A program made the translations under genes and the position numbers. This document shows positions 11,805 to 23,794 of a stretch of 64,000 nucleotides of DNA, piece after piece. The stretch lies in the NCBI GenBank assembly GCA_023014335.1, contig JAECYW010000012.1:1054001-1118000 (forward strand), read 5' to 3'. Source of the stretch: Galerina marginata (Eukaryota > Basidiomycota > Agaricomycetes > Agaricales > Galerinaceae). Position 1 is the stretch's first letter, and every line of letters begins with the position of its first letter. Under the pieces are notes generated by a model. The model had not been told where the DNA came from. It saw only the letters and a program-made list of their open reading frames with translations, and made no database searches.

Positions 11805-12309
11805 ACACTCATCCTATGGGGCCCGTAATTATCATTCATTCGTTTGACCCATTTCAGGGTACATTCCGCAATAAAATTTATATCATTAGGTTTGTATTTA
11901 CAAGTACATTAATAATATGTATTGAGAATTGAAGGGAGGAAAGGAATGAAGGGAATATAGCACGAAAATTGAACAAATCTATTTTTATCGCTCATCCAAA
12001 AGGAACCGAAAAGGCGCGCAACGCGTCCGAAAATGGAATTAGGACCCCGGCGGGACTTCTGGCATCCGTTACATTTTTTTTACGCCCCATCCCGCCCCCC
12101 TGACGGGGTGACCAACATCCCAGATGGGCTTTTTGCATGGGGCCCCATAGGATGGCGCTTTTTCCGCATCAAAATCCCCGCCCCCAACGTCGAGCTCGCT
12201 GCCACCCGCCATGAGCAGCATTATTTAGTGTAAATAGATGAAACTGGCAACTACCAGAGTTGGTACCTACCCCGCCTGAATACTTCACCCTAACTGGTAA
12301 CTGCCATGA

Positions 12310-15300
12310 TTTCATTAATGAATATAGCTTACAAGGCTGCTGGAAGTATTCGGACGCGATGAATTTCGATGCTACGACTTCTCCTTTGCGGATCATTCTT
12401 GTTCGAGTCGAAGGGTTTGAAATCGGGATCTGTGGACATCGGCTAGTGATTAGTACATTCGGAATCACGAATGCGTTATCAGTGGCATCTGTTATCAAGC
12501 CTCTTTCGACAACCCATTCCATATCAGCATCTGGAAATATCCCGTCGACTTTCACTTGCTTGCATTCCTCTGGACCGATTTTACAGTCTTCTGCCGCTCT
12601 GAGGAGGTTTAAGTCTCCGTCTGCCTTTTTTGTCTGCCGTCTTCGCGCATTTTTCCGAATCTTGTGAGCTTTGTCTCTGGAGAGTTTCCCTGCATGGAAG
12701 GCCGAAGGAGCTTTTGGTTTACTCTGTGATTCATGTTCTTCCACTGCTCTAGCTTCCACTGTACATGGAGTCCCCTTGAAGTGAATCCTGCTACCTTGGG
12801 AGATGGATCTGCTAACTGTGATCTCATAAGTCTGTTGAAAATCTTCGCCCAGTAGAATGGGGACTGTCATCCCTGGAACAACGTATGCTTCTGCCTCGGT
12901 TTCGACGATTGTGCCATCGTCGGCTGTCATCAAAATCGGTACCCTTACAAAGCCTTTGAGATCGCAATCCTTATCCGTTAACTGCCAAAGCTTCATTCTC
13001 ATCCCTTGTAACGTTGGAGGTTTATCCTTGAGAGAGCGTAGAAAGTCTTCCGAGATAAGCGTCACGTCGGCACAAGAATCTAAACGAAGGTCAATGATTT
13101 CATTCCGCGTTGATCCTACTCTCCCTTTGACTGACATTACTGACACGCCGACAGATGAAGTTCCTGGAGCGCTCAGTTTTGCTTTCGGAAGACGGATGCG
13201 ATCAGGTTTCGGCGGCAGAATGGGAAGAGCTTCCTCCGATTTCGAAGTCGAATTTGCTTCTTCACTTGGGGGAGGTTCTTCTATCTTCGAAAGATCGACT
13301 TCTTCGAGGAGGAACTTCGGATCAGCTTTTGGTTTTATTGTGGCTCTGATACTGTCTTCATCCTCAATTTCCTCGACGCTGGCTTTCATGGCATACTTAT
13401 CGACACTTTCTTCGGACTTACGCTCGATTCTTGCACTCATGACTTCGCGGAGTGCATCTCGGGCCGCCTTATGAAAACCCTGAGGGATAGGGTGAGCTTC
13501 GCTCTCTTCCAGGAGCTTTAATTCTTGCGCGATGCGACTATCCAGTAAGGCTGAGTAGGCAGATCCATATAGAATTTCAGCTTCATCATCGGTCAAGCTA
13601 TTAGAAAGCGACATGTTTCCAGTCCTTTTGATTGTTTGCATGTTCGAATCGTAGTCTGGGCATTCCTTATCCCAGTGGTTCTCACTACCGCAAGATTTAC
13701 AAGGAGAAGGAGGTAGTTGTCCCATTTTGGTCATGACGTGGTCATTCTTTGGATATGGATATCCGTTCTTCGGAGGCGGACGTTGTCGTTTCGAATTCTT
13801 TAATGCTTGAAAAACGGTTTTGACTACGTCTTGAATCTCCGTTTCGTTGCTGGCTTCGTCCTCGTTCGACTCGTTTGGCTCCTTTTCTTGGGATTCTGAA
13901 AGGTTGACTCTGCGTCTGGGGGCTTGACTGGAACTCGTCCTATCCACTTGACATTGACGCTGCTCTCCCCCCCCAGTCTGAGGAGGGTAAATTCCTAATC
14001 TCCTCAGATTGTAAAGTAGGTTATCTGAAGTTACCAGGTGAGAACTATCAATTCTGGCTGCGTGGAGTAAGGCTTTCTCATGTTCCGTAACTTTCGCGTA
14101 TAGTTGACTTGTCGTTGTGATGCTGTCAATATTTATTATTGGCCCCCATGGTATCGGCGCACGTTTCATGACGAGGAAGACTTCCGTATGACTACCGATC
14201 TCGGTGACGACTAGCATTCTCGTGTACATGATACGTCTCATGATAAACTTAGTAGGTGATTCATTCTCTTCTCCTACTTGTCTGAAGCTTTGTGATTCGT
14301 AGATGCTGTTCATGCGGAGTTGCCAAGTCCGCCCGAGAAATCCTTCCTTTATTCCTTTAAGAAACGTAAGGTAATTGGTCTTCATGTAGCTCGGTTCTTG
14401 TGATGACAACATGGAAAACCATAATTGAACGGTCGATCCTTTCTTCAGGTTCTTCCATAGCCAGAGACCCATAGCTTCTGGTATGTAACCGCCAAGCTGT
14501 GCGTTCTGCTGGACTTCCCAGAAGTATTCGATTGCGGTGTCGTGATTACCATCCCATGAGGGTAATTGGTCCTGTTTGAGCTCGGCTTTAATGGTCGGAA
14601 TGAAGGTGTTGTAGGTACCTTGTGGTCGCACTAAGTTGTCTGCTGGCAGGGAATGATGACTTCTGTTTGGTGATGAGGGAGGTGGATTCCCTCCTCCTCC
14701 TCCTCCTCCTCCGCCGCCACCGCCGCCTCCGCCTCCGCCACCTCTGCCTCTGTTCGAATTCTTTGATGAGGAGGAACTTGAGCTACTAGGAGGGTTTTGC
14801 GGTGGATTTGGTCTATTTGGCGGTATACCGGTGGGTGGTTTTTTTGAAGGGTCCGTTGTTTGCCATGCTTTCGACGTTTCGGCGTTTTTATTAACGCCCG
14901 TCCCCGTCCCCCAGATATCGGTGTTAGCAAATGCGGTCGGCCGTGTTGTCTGTCATGAAGAGCCCCAATTCGGGAATTGTTTCGGCGTCGAGAAGAGACC
15001 TTCGTCTCGTGCGCGGCGCCTCCATTCTGGTAGGTCCTCTTTGTCGGGCAATCCGCTTTGTTTTACTGGCGACGGCATGGTTGCGAATGCTGAAGGCTCG
15101 TTAGTTGCTAATCCATATAGGACATTACCGTCTCTTCCTGCGAGAATTGTTGGTTGGTCCGATATGCCGAAGAAGGACTCGTTGTTTGCCCTAAACGGCG
15201 TGTCTGTTGATAATAACCCACTTGTATTAGGAGCTAGCTGAATTGATTTCTGTGTCACCCCTTCTTTTTGGGTAGTTGGTTCGGTTGGTTCCTCCCTAAA

Positions 15301-17157
15301 TCTTTCGACTTGTTTCCCTTTGTTTGGGGTGGGTGGCAACGAGAATACTTTACCCGTTTTATAGCTTGTCTTAGGAGTTTCCTTGGCATCACTGCACTAG
15401 TAGCTACCACCCTGTGTGATATATCATAGGCAAATGCCTGCACAGCGATTTGGTTCTAGCCAAGGTTGTCAAAGACATAAACATGGTGTGGCAACCTCAT
15501 TAACACATATCTATGTTATTTGCCAAGTCATGTTAATTCCTGCCACAGTCTATTTCATTGCTGTCCTAGGGCGATGTTTTAGCCATGTTATTGATTCCCT
15601 AGGTCTATGTTTAAGCTATGTTATTGTTTACCAGGGCTATGTTTTATTATTTCCTTAAAACCATGTTATTGCCATGTTATTCACTGCCAGGCAAATATTT
15701 TATAGTCTTTCTGGGTGATGTTTTAAGCATTTCATTGCTTGCCAGGGCTTTATTTCATTGCCTGCCTACTGAATATTCTTTTTTCCTGTGAGACTTGATT
15801 ATATAATACTTTTGATGGCTTAGAAATTGCCTTTCCCTTGCTCTCTCACTTATTCTTTTATCAAATTATGGCCTCAAATTGAAACTTATGTAAGATCAAG
15901 GCCCCCAGCCCCTATAAGCAGCCACACCAAATATTGCACTAAAATTACTTAATTATCTCATATAATTAAGCAAATAAGTAGTTGCCTAAAGATATGAAAT
16001 GAAAACATCAGGCAAGTATAATATCGCTGCCAGACAATCAATGAAATATTTGCCTGGCAACAAATAACATGGCAATCACATAGTCATAGGCAAACAATGA
16101 AATATAACCCTGGTAAACAATAACATAGCTTAAACATAGACCTAGGAAATCAATAACATTGCTAAAACATCGCCCTAGGACAGCAATGAAATGGACTGTG
16201 GCAAGAATTAACATGACTTGGCAAATAACATAGATATATGTTAATGGGTTGCCATACCATGTTTATGTCTTTGACAACCTTGGCTAGAACCAAATCATTG
16301 TGCAGGCATTTGCCTATGATATATTATATAAGTGGTAGCTACCACTCATCACTGGATTCGGTGGAGAATTGAAGCCAGGTAGGAAGGTTAACGACGTAAT
16401 TCCAATCAGCACCTTCTTTTAGATACGAGAGGTTTTCTGATTTTAAACTATCCCGATGCCTAGGAACATTCTCGTACCAGAATCTCAATTTTTCGTCGGC
16501 TGTCTCCTTGGGTGCTATCTTCCAGATACTCGGAGAGGTCGAGCTGGGGGATACTGAGTGGAGAACGAAACCTCTCTTGTATTCCTCCTGATACTTAAGC
16601 ATAAACCTATCCGCACTTTCTAATCGCTTTGCTAGCGCTGTCCATGCTGCGTGAATTTGCGCGACAGAATGAGATCCCATCAAGATTGTTACTGTTGTAT
16701 TACCCGGATCGACTAGAAAGTAGGAAGTTCTATCTGGAATGAGTTCTGCCATTTGCTGAATGAAAATCTGGAGCTCTGTTACGGTCTGTGAGACCTCCTC
16801 GAGTAAATCTTTCGAGACACTGAAGCGGTTTCCCGAGGAATCGACTTTCGATCCTCTATCCAGAATTTGGTCCCTGGCCAGCGTAGGCATCGCGCTGTAC
16901 ATGGATACTTTCTGGGATGTCGATCGGGACGTCTCACTCTCCGCAACGTATTCGGCCCAAAGTTTAGCCATGGGTGATGATGCGTACTCATCCTCGTTAC
17001 CAAAATATCCTAATAAATGCGCGGAGGCGGAGTGCTCGGCTTGAGCTTGGATAGCCGACGTAGATTGGGTAGGAGGGACGGATCCTTCGGAGTGAGGCGG
17101 AGAGGCGTCGAGTCGCAGTGTAATATCCAAGAGGACTTGACTTTGGGAACCGCTCAT
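12310..17157 (-). pseudogene. gag: Gag-protease part of element A, interrupted by a MITE and one TGA
   Basis: Starts at ATG 17157 (MSGSQ). The frame stops at the MITE at 16346, resumes at 15394 in register through the duplicated codons Ser-Asp, and is broken by TGA at 14953-14955 between GSS and QTT; CGA-to-TGA is a likely cause. A Pro/Ser/Gly-rich linker (about 14640-14860) includes a run of glycines. The capsid-like region follows (NTFIPTIKAEL onward), then a CCHC knuckle, CKSCGSENHWDKEC, near 13660-13700, and a retropepsin with catalytic motif DSCA rather than DS/TGA (LRLDSCADVTLISE near 13070-13110). It ends at codons TTA ATG AAA and continues in frame into Pol at 6476. Upstream of ATG 17157 a protein-like frame can be read, so the true N-terminus may lie further out and be frameshifted. 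Confidence 0.85.
15395..16346. mobile_element. hAT-like MITE (952 bp) in gag of element A
   Basis: Flanked by an exact 8-bp duplication CATCACTG at 15387-15394 and 16347-16354. The ends are inverted (CACTAGTAGCTACC on the left; AGTGGTAGCTACC as complement of the right), and the inverted similarity extends about 300 bp inward on each side. Removing the element plus one duplication restores the gag frame. The 8-bp duplication points to the hAT superfamily. There is no transposase, so it is non-autonomous. Confidence 0.88.
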
Positions 17158-17874
17158 TTGGATCGTGTCTAGCGGTTGACGAGAAGTGTCGGGGGCCGTT
17201 TCCTTCCCTAACGAAGACAGAGACGGAAGAGGCGGTTTCAGTTTAGTCCGAGGGGCGTAAGACCCAGGCTTAGACGGAGCGAGAGGAGGTTTAGCGACTG
17301 ACGGCCTAGTCGTCCTAGGCGGTCGTGAGTCTGAACCAGATGGTAGATCCAGGATGATCGGATAGGCGATTTGACGATTTGATAAGAAGAGGGGTCAAAT
17401 CCAATATTGAACAACGTTAGCTGATCAAAGAACTCGAGCTCCCACAGTGTCCACCTTTGTGAGGGCCGAGAGTAGACGACCTTCAGGGCAAAGGGAGGAC
17501 TCGAGGAATGATCGCGAATGGAGGTGTAAGACCCGCAAGATAATCAAGACTAGATCGCCCGGTCAGAAGTTGATAAACTTTGTACGCCAAAGTTTAGTAA
17601 CTTCGATTCAAATCTCGGTACGCCCGAGAGAGAATATCTGAACCGAGGATTCTTAATACGAGTACTCAATAATCTCCTTAGTAGAGATGGTTGAGGTGTA
17701 AAAAGATATTTATTCGCCTCACGGCGTACACGAGTTTTATACAATCGGAGTAAGTACAGCTGACTAAACGTATGATCTAATTCGGTCGGTCATGTACTCT
17801 ACGGAATTCCGAGAAAGGAAAAGAAAATGTGAGATATTCATCGAGGAAAGTAAATTTACCAGAAACTCGGGATC
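17158..17874 (-). mobile_element. Truncated 5' LTR and leader of element A
   Basis: Positions 17843-17874 match the LTR at 1-32, and the next LTR bases are missing, so the 5' LTR lost about 55 bp at its outer end. An inner LTR boundary and primer site could not be placed. Between about 17400 and 17540 a minus-strand frame reads like protein (LWELEFFDQL), out of register with gag, which may be a frameshifted Gag N-terminus. Confidence 0.65.
17735..17741 (-). promoter_or_regulatory. TATA box in 5' LTR of element A
   Basis: Minus-strand TATAAAA (within GTATAAAACTCG), about 100 bp inside the retained LTR end and followed by AATAAATA near 17714, a plausible poly(A) signal. Position and order fit an LTR promoter. 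Confidence 0.55.
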
Positions 17875-18640
17875 CTTGCGGCTCATGAGCTGACTTCGTC
17901 GCTCATGGCACTTTGTCATCGAGGAGCATCCGGTTTAGGTGTTCCTGTTTGTCAGGTTTTTCTTTGATGGTTGCATGGTTGATTGATGTTGTCCAATTAA
18001 GTTTTTCCGAGGTTCTTTAGTTGATTGATCCAGTTTGCCAGTCTATATCAGGTTTGTTCTCTTGTAGCCAAGGAAAACCTAAAATGATCTTTTGTTTTCC
18101 TAATCCAGATACCAGCAGGGTTTCACGTTTGGTTCTATCTCTGATCGTGAGATCTAGGGTGACGTAGTGCGAAATGGTTCCTTTTTTGTTCTGTGTTCTG
18201 TCCACATTGTATACTGTTAGGGTTGAGTTTGTAGGTCCAGTTTTTGTACATAGTTCTGATCAATGAACTTTCCTCCTGCTCCTGAGTTGAGGAGGGCTGA
18301 CATTTTGATGGTTTTTGATTCATTCTGATTTGGATCGAGATAATCGTGGGTAATGAAATAGATTTATTCTCAATCTTTGCCATAAATACAGAATGAATTG
18401 CTAAATAAGGGGAGACTAATGTCAATTCAGGCTCCCATTTCAAAAACCTGTGTCCTTTATCATGAGGTTCCCAAGCTCTTCTTGTTCTTCTGGGGTGAGG
18501 GATTGTACATGAGTGTGGAGCTCACTAGGAGTCCACTTCTTTGGCGCATTGGTTGTGTTTGTGTTTGATCCGGAATTCCCTCATACATACTCCTTTCTGT
18601 TTGGAAGGTCAGATGCATCAAAACAGAATCTCGGAAAGAT
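17875..18640 (-). pseudogene. Ty3/Gypsy gag-protease relic
   Basis: Minus-strand fragments in order: a Gag C-terminus (WTPSELHTHV, LTPEEQEEL), then a retropepsin (KMSALLNSGAGGKFID ... GKQKIILGFPWL), ending at a stop near 18017. The catalytic Asp is replaced by Asn (NSGA instead of DSGA), and a frameshift lies near 18212 within QTQP/TVYNV. It resembles the protease of the intact Gypsy at 53604 ([12 protein letters not shown]) more than that of element A, so it comes from a different lineage. Element A begins abruptly at its lower edge. Confidence 0.75.
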
Positions 18641-18794
18641 TGGTGAATAACAGAAAGATGTCTGTCTAATTTCCATTCAGAATGGCAGAAGGTTCAGAAC
18701 AGTACAGCTACAGCAACAAATGATACAATAACATAATATAAAGCACATGCCAGCATAGTCCTGTGAATGCCAAGTAGAGCCATTTGGCATCACA

Positions 18795-19156
18795 AAACCT
18801 TAAAAAATCTTAGCAAAACCTTAGGAAACCTTAAGAAATCTCAGCAAAACCTTAAGAAACTTTAGCAAAAGCTTAAGAAACCTTAGCAAAAGCTTAAGAA
18901 ACCTTAAGAAACTTTAGCAAAAGCTTAAGAAACCTTAAGAAACTTTAGCAAAAGCTTAAGAAACCTTAGCAAAAGCTTAAGAAACCTTAAGAAACCTTAA
19001 GAAACTTTAGCAAAAGCTTAAGAAACCTTAGCAAACCTTAGGAATCTAAGCAAAAGATCTTAGGAAAAGCTTAAAAACCTTAAAAAAACCTTAAGAATCT
19101 TAGCAAAAGCTTAAGAAACTTTAGCAAAAGCTTAAGGAATTTTAGCAAAAGCTTAA
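18795..19156. repeat. AAACCTTAAG/TTAGCAAAAGC minisatellite, left part
   Basis: Degenerate tandem units built from AGAAACCTTAAG and AGAAACTTTAGCAAAAGCTTA, with a period of about 20-31 bp. The array is split by the MITE at 19157-20675 and resumes in phase at 20676. Confidence 0.85.
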
Positions 19157-20675
19157 GGGCCTGTACAGCAAATCGCCTTGATCAGAGCAATCTCGGAGCT
19201 GTCTGCCAAAATAATGCCCTCGGGGCCTTTCTCAGCCCCAAGCCAATTCAGCCTGATTTTTGTTGTAAGCAGAGCTTTAAACACATTAATGGCAACAACA
19301 TGCACAACAATGCATCAGCAATGCATTGATTCACTGTTGAAATAACTTTTCTGATAAGTGTGCCGTAGATACCAGCCCTTCCAGTTCAAACTTCATACAA
19401 TTCTGTGTGCCAATAAACCTCAATAAAGGATTGACATCCAGAAACAAAATTATAGCTAAATTCTCCCTGTAAACCTATATAGTTTGTGTATCACCCTCTT
19501 GACATGAATCAAACACAGAAAAAGTGAAAAACAGTTGGAAAACCTGCTTTTTAAAAAGGAAAGTATTTATTTAATATGATTTATGAGTGAGGAACAAGAA
19601 TGGATAATGATGGATAAAGATAAGGAAGTCTGTGTGTGACTACATGTAGTGATTGAAAGTTTGGTCCGGTTTGGTCTTTAACCCCTCTGGGGCCTGGACC
19701 AAGACCAAGACCAGTTCACATTGGTCCTAGGACTACGAACGATTGCAGAAGACCGCAAAAGACCAAAGACCACAGTCTTTTGCAGTCCTGGACCGGTCTT
19801 TGACCAAATAACGTATAATCAATTTAAGACTGGTATTTTCATATAAAACACGAAATATTTTAAACTTTTGAATCAGTAAACTTATTAACATACATTTTAG
19901 CTTTCAAACAAGCCCAAGAACGTTGATTTACGCTGAGAATTGATGTACTTACAAAAATATTCCAGTACATCTACTCTTTTTTCAAAATATTTTATAGTTT
20001 GGCTTGTATTTTAGTCAAATTTGTACCAATAAATATGTTCTTGGGTGCGTTTTGAAGGGTATTGACAGGGCTACAAAAGACCGGTTCACCAAGACCGGTC
20101 TTTTGCGGTCTTACAATCTCAAAAATTGAGGTCTTTACGCTCCCACACCTTTTCCAGCCAGAGTCCGGTCAGACTCCATTGGACTTGGTGTACTCAGAAT
20201 CAGTATTTTTTTGGTTTACACCTGCTGGATTTTTCTGCTGTCTTTCTGGGGCCTGTCCAATGCATGTCTGGCTGGATTGTGAGTCCAACAGACTTTGTAG
20301 GCAGACTGACCAACAGAATTTCACCAATCAGCAGTCAGAGTACACCCAAACAGACAAAATAGCCAACGGAAGTCCAACGGACTCTGACAGAATAGACCAA
20401 TGGAAGTCCAGCAGAATTCCAGCAGACTCCAAACCAGTCTCTCTTATTAGTATCATTAATAAAAAATGATAATTAACAAGAATAACAACACTTTAAATCA
20501 AATTGAACACAAGAAACATTATAAAGGTAGTAGGGTTTTTGTCAGCCCCACAGGTAATCCCTGTCCCCTCTTTTCCTCTTCTTCCGCACTGACAGCCATA
20601 ACAGCAGGCTTAGCCCACCCGGAACCTGCGTGGGGCCATGGTACGTTAACTCCCACCCCCTTCTTGTACAGGCCC
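19157..20675. mobile_element. PIF/Harbinger-like MITE (1519 bp) inside the minisatellite
   Basis: The terminal inverted repeat GGGCCTGTACA is perfect over 11 bp (19157-19167 and 20665-20675) and is flanked by the 3-bp duplication TAA at 19154-19156 and 20676-20678. TAA/TTA duplications and GGGCCTGT-type ends are characteristic of PIF/Harbinger and Tourist-like elements. Deleting it restores the phase of the host minisatellite. I found no transposase. Around 19655-20125 is a probable second nested foldback piece, with ends rich in GGTCCGGT/AAGACCGG and their complements. Confidence 0.8.
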
Positions 20676-20815
20676 TAAGAAATCTTAGCAAAAGCTTAAG
20701 GAATCTTAGGAAAAGCTTAAAAAACCTTAAGAAACATTAGGAATCTAAGCAAAAGATCTTAGGAAAAGCTTAAAAAACTTTAAGAATCTTAGCAAAAGCT
20801 TAAGAAACATTAGAA
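20676..20815. repeat. AAACCTTAAG minisatellite, right part
   Basis: Continuation of the array at 18795-19156 with the same units (TTAGCAAAAGCTTAAG), directly after the MITE. Confidence 0.85.
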
Positions 20816-21347
20816 CATGTGACTTGGCATATTTTGTGTCCTCTGCAAAATAGTCTGGGCTGCCTGACTGGGCATGGCAGTGATAAATCCACTAACTCTA
20901 TACACCAACTGTACTCACCAAAAATAGAAAAATCTGAGTAGACCAAAGTCTACGAGCTGCACTCAGCTATGTTGTGCTCTATTTCTGAGCAAATTCAAGT
21001 CTATTCACTCCACTGGAATTTGCTATTATTTGTAAAAATGTGATTCCAGTCTATTATGGTAGATTTCAGTGGATTCCGGTCTACCATTCTGCTGGAACCT
21101 ACCAGAATCCACCAGAATTTTCTGCTTTTTTAGGCTTATTTGGCTAAATTACACTGAAATCTGGCCATTCCAGGTGGAATAGGTGGGGCAAGGTAAAGAA
21201 AGTACAGACTTCTCAGAATTGAGAAAGCGCCATAGGCTTTTATTTAGGTCTAGATGCCCTCCTTTGTCCTCAATTTTGCCTGCCCTTCATTAATTAGTAG
21301 GTATATCTGTAACCTACAGTTAAATTTGAATCTAACAGTACCAATAT
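20816..21347. other. No gene seen
   Basis: AT-leaning sequence with short direct repeats of TCCAGTCT/CCACCAGAAT type and no plausible coding frame. Confidence 0.5.
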
Positions 21348-22464
21348 TTATCTCAGAAGACCCACTAACTTCCAATCCCTGTCGAACCAAAACGGCCAGC
21401 CGAGGCCCGTAAGTTCAAGGTAAGCTCGGTACCACTGTCCAAATGCTTGAGAGAAACTAACTACATGACACGTAGCGTACCTATTGTAAATTAAAGCTCC
21501 ACCCAGATATTTGGGGGCAAGTGCCAAGCTAATTTCTGGCGTCACTTCCCCTTGTGAGCCTCCAAAAATCATCTAATATGCTTCTTCTGGCCTCCGATTC
21601 CCAATCTCATGAGATCCCAAATTACGCAATCCACGCCATGAGCTTACCCCCAAATTTGCCTGTTCTTTTCTTTTTCCCTTCTCCTTCCCCTTCTTCTTCT
21701 TCTTCCGATTCCTTCCCCTCTCCGAACTTGAGCCTGAATCTGAACTAGCATCCGAATCCGAACTTGCCTGGGACTCAGGACAGAAACGACTGATGTGCCC
21801 GGGCTTATCACAATTCCAGCACTGGCGTGGTCCAGCATTCCCTTTTGATCCCAATCCCAATCGTGATACCCTTCCCCTTGCAAGTAGGGCCTTTTCCTCC
21901 TCCTTGATCTCCCCCCCTTATTCCCTCGTTGCATCTCGTCGTTGAGAAGCCGATCCACAACATATTTGAGGGTCAAGTCCTGGGGTGATGTCAAATCCAA
22001 GGAAATAACACAGCATGCTTAACACAACCGATCCAGGTTGCCATCAATTCCTTCTTGTCCTTGACCAGACGCAGAAATTTCCTCTGTAACACAAGCCTTG
22101 TCGCCAATCCACGTGCGATGTGAATCCCTGCAAGCGTATCCCATATGGCCTTTGGGTCCCTCAAAAGCAGGAAATGGTCCAATTGCGAGTCCATAACCCT
22201 CGCAATAATCTCCAACCTTGCTTCCAACATTTTTTTCACCGGCCGATTCACTAACCACTGCACACGGGCAGCCTTCACCTCTGCATCCGACTTTCCGTCT
22301 ATATCCTCCTCAAACGCAATCACCAACCACAAATCCTGCCTGACAAGCTCAGCTTCCATGCATAGCACCCAGTAGTGATAGTTTGTGTCATCTAGAGGCT
22401 CAAAATGAATTGCGTGGGGCTGTGCCGCTGCCGCCATTTTCGTAGTCGCAGCCTTTGGCGCCAT
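21348..22464 (-). pseudogene. Ty1/Copia gag relic
   Basis: Minus-strand Gag in three frames. From ATG at 22464: MAPKAATT..., NYHYW, the UBN2/Gag-like core (IWDTLAG, LRLVKDKKELMATWI), then a frame break near 22000. Next comes DLTLKYVVDRLLNDE, then a zinc knuckle CWNCDKPGHISRFC (near 21790-21830) followed by a Ser/Asp and Lys-rich tail. About 40 residues normally present between the core and DLTLKYV are missing, so there is a deletion as well as frameshifts. It belongs to a different Copia lineage from the two copies near 42-62 kb. Confidence 0.75.
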
Positions 22465-23794
22465 GAGGGATTCCCTGGAACAGATAACAGCAGAGATACT
22501 CAAATACCCAATAACCTGAAATCACCACCTATCCAGAGCATTGAGTGTTATACTTGCCATTATGGAGTTCAGGTAAAAGTTTATCCAGAACAGTGAGCAG
22601 AGCAGAACTTTGGAATGTTGGACCTGGAGATTGGAGCTTCAGAAATTGGAAGCAGAGTTCCCCTTACAGTGTCTATCAAAGTGGATCAAACCAGCATGCT
22701 ACAAAATATACTTATACTATTTGCTGTTTTTCATATTTATGATCATGATCAGAATGGAAAAAATATTGAAGAAAAAGGTGAAGATATTTGAGAGTGTGAC
22801 TTATAGAACCAATATGAGTATAATTGTGATTATGATTAAATCTGAATAAGAATTTTTGTCTTAGAATTATAGTTTTAGCAATTTTGAAAAAATACACTAC
22901 CATGCTCAGACTACTTTACAGGGGTGGCAAAATGTCCAGTAAGCTGTTTAAATTTTGCCAAGTCACATGTTACCCTAGAATTGGCCAAATAATGCATGGC
23001 AAAATGCAAACAATCTACCATTAGATTTTACACCTCCATTAAAATAATCTCGGTGCTGCAGGGATAATAATGTGTGACGTTATACAATTTTATCTATGTA
23101 TTATTGGTATTATAAAAGCAAATAATATAATATACCTCTATTTCTATTTTATTTCAATATTACTGTCTGTAAAATGACTAACTTACATTTTTTCCTACTT
23201 CCAATATCATTCAAATTTTGTTTGAATATTTTTGAATATTTATATCTAAAAAATGTAATTATTTTATTTTCATACAATTCCAAATAATATTGAAATGCAA
23301 TAAATATTACAATGGCAAATATTAACAAATATATTATTCAACTTTTAGTTTTATATTATATATCATAATATTCTAAATACAATCTTGATATTTTCTGCCC
23401 AAAAAAAGGAAATAATATTAAAAGAAAAGACATATGTAATAAAATCATTTATATCAATTATATTTTAACTTTATGGCAAATAATATTAGAAAACAATAAA
23501 ATATGTAATTGATAAATTTTGTAAAAAACATTTTTCCAGTATTATCTCAAAAATTGTTAAATATATATTTTAAAAACTATTTGCCTATTATATTAGATAA
23601 TTTGTTGATAATACACAATATTTAATGTGACAATTTTATATCCAATCTAATATCAATATTTTAGAAGAAATTGTCATGAAAATATAAGAAGTATTTTTCA
23701 AATATTTAAGCAATAATGTTGAGGTAATTATCATGAAACTATATTAGTATCTTTTCAATATTTGATAGTATAAAAGAGTGTTGTGCATCCTGTG
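22465..23794. other. AT-rich stretch without genes
   Basis: Strongly AT-rich with many AATAT and TATTA runs and no recognisable coding sequence or structured repeat. The first ~150 bp may be the Copia relic's leader. Confidence 0.55.

Larger units (their letters stand above)
6483..12309. mobile_element. 5.8 kb foldback element inserted in element A
   Basis: The element is flanked by TTTCAT at 6477-6482 and 12310-12315, and excising it with one copy rejoins the Gag-Pol frame exactly. The arms are inverted repeats of roughly 620 bp: about 6551-7165 on the left and 11690-12308 on the right. They are strong for the outer ~300 bp (the left reads CATGGCAGTTACCAGTT, with its complement at the right) and decay to weak similarity inward. 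The left end carries about 68 bp not seen on the right. Each arm holds a TATAAATAG box pointing inward. I see no transposase, so the element is probably non-autonomous. A 6-bp duplication does not assign it firmly to a superfamily. Confidence 0.82.
1..17874 (-). mobile_element. Ty3/Gypsy chromovirus 'element A' with two nested insertions
   Basis: Order on the minus strand: truncated 5' LTR and leader (17874-17158), Gag-protease (17157-12310), RT-RNase H-integrase-chromodomain (6482-2955), accessory ORF (2678-114), polypurine tract and 3' LTR. A hAT-like MITE sits in gag and a 5.8 kb foldback element sits between protease and RT. Removing both, with their target duplications of 8 and 6 bp, joins everything in one frame of 7,410 nt, so the boundaries are internally consistent. 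The element is dead: two TGA codons in Gag-Pol, a TAA in the accessory ORF, and a 5' LTR lacking about its first 55 bp. Confidence 0.88.

Noticed and set aside
20062..20469. 135-codon plus-strand frame
   Set aside because: Lies in the MITE between its terminal repeats and consists of translated CCAACAGACT-type simple repeats.
18795..20815. CRISPR-like array
   Set aside because: Units are contiguous and degenerate without unique spacers, and the context is a fungal genome; it is a minisatellite.
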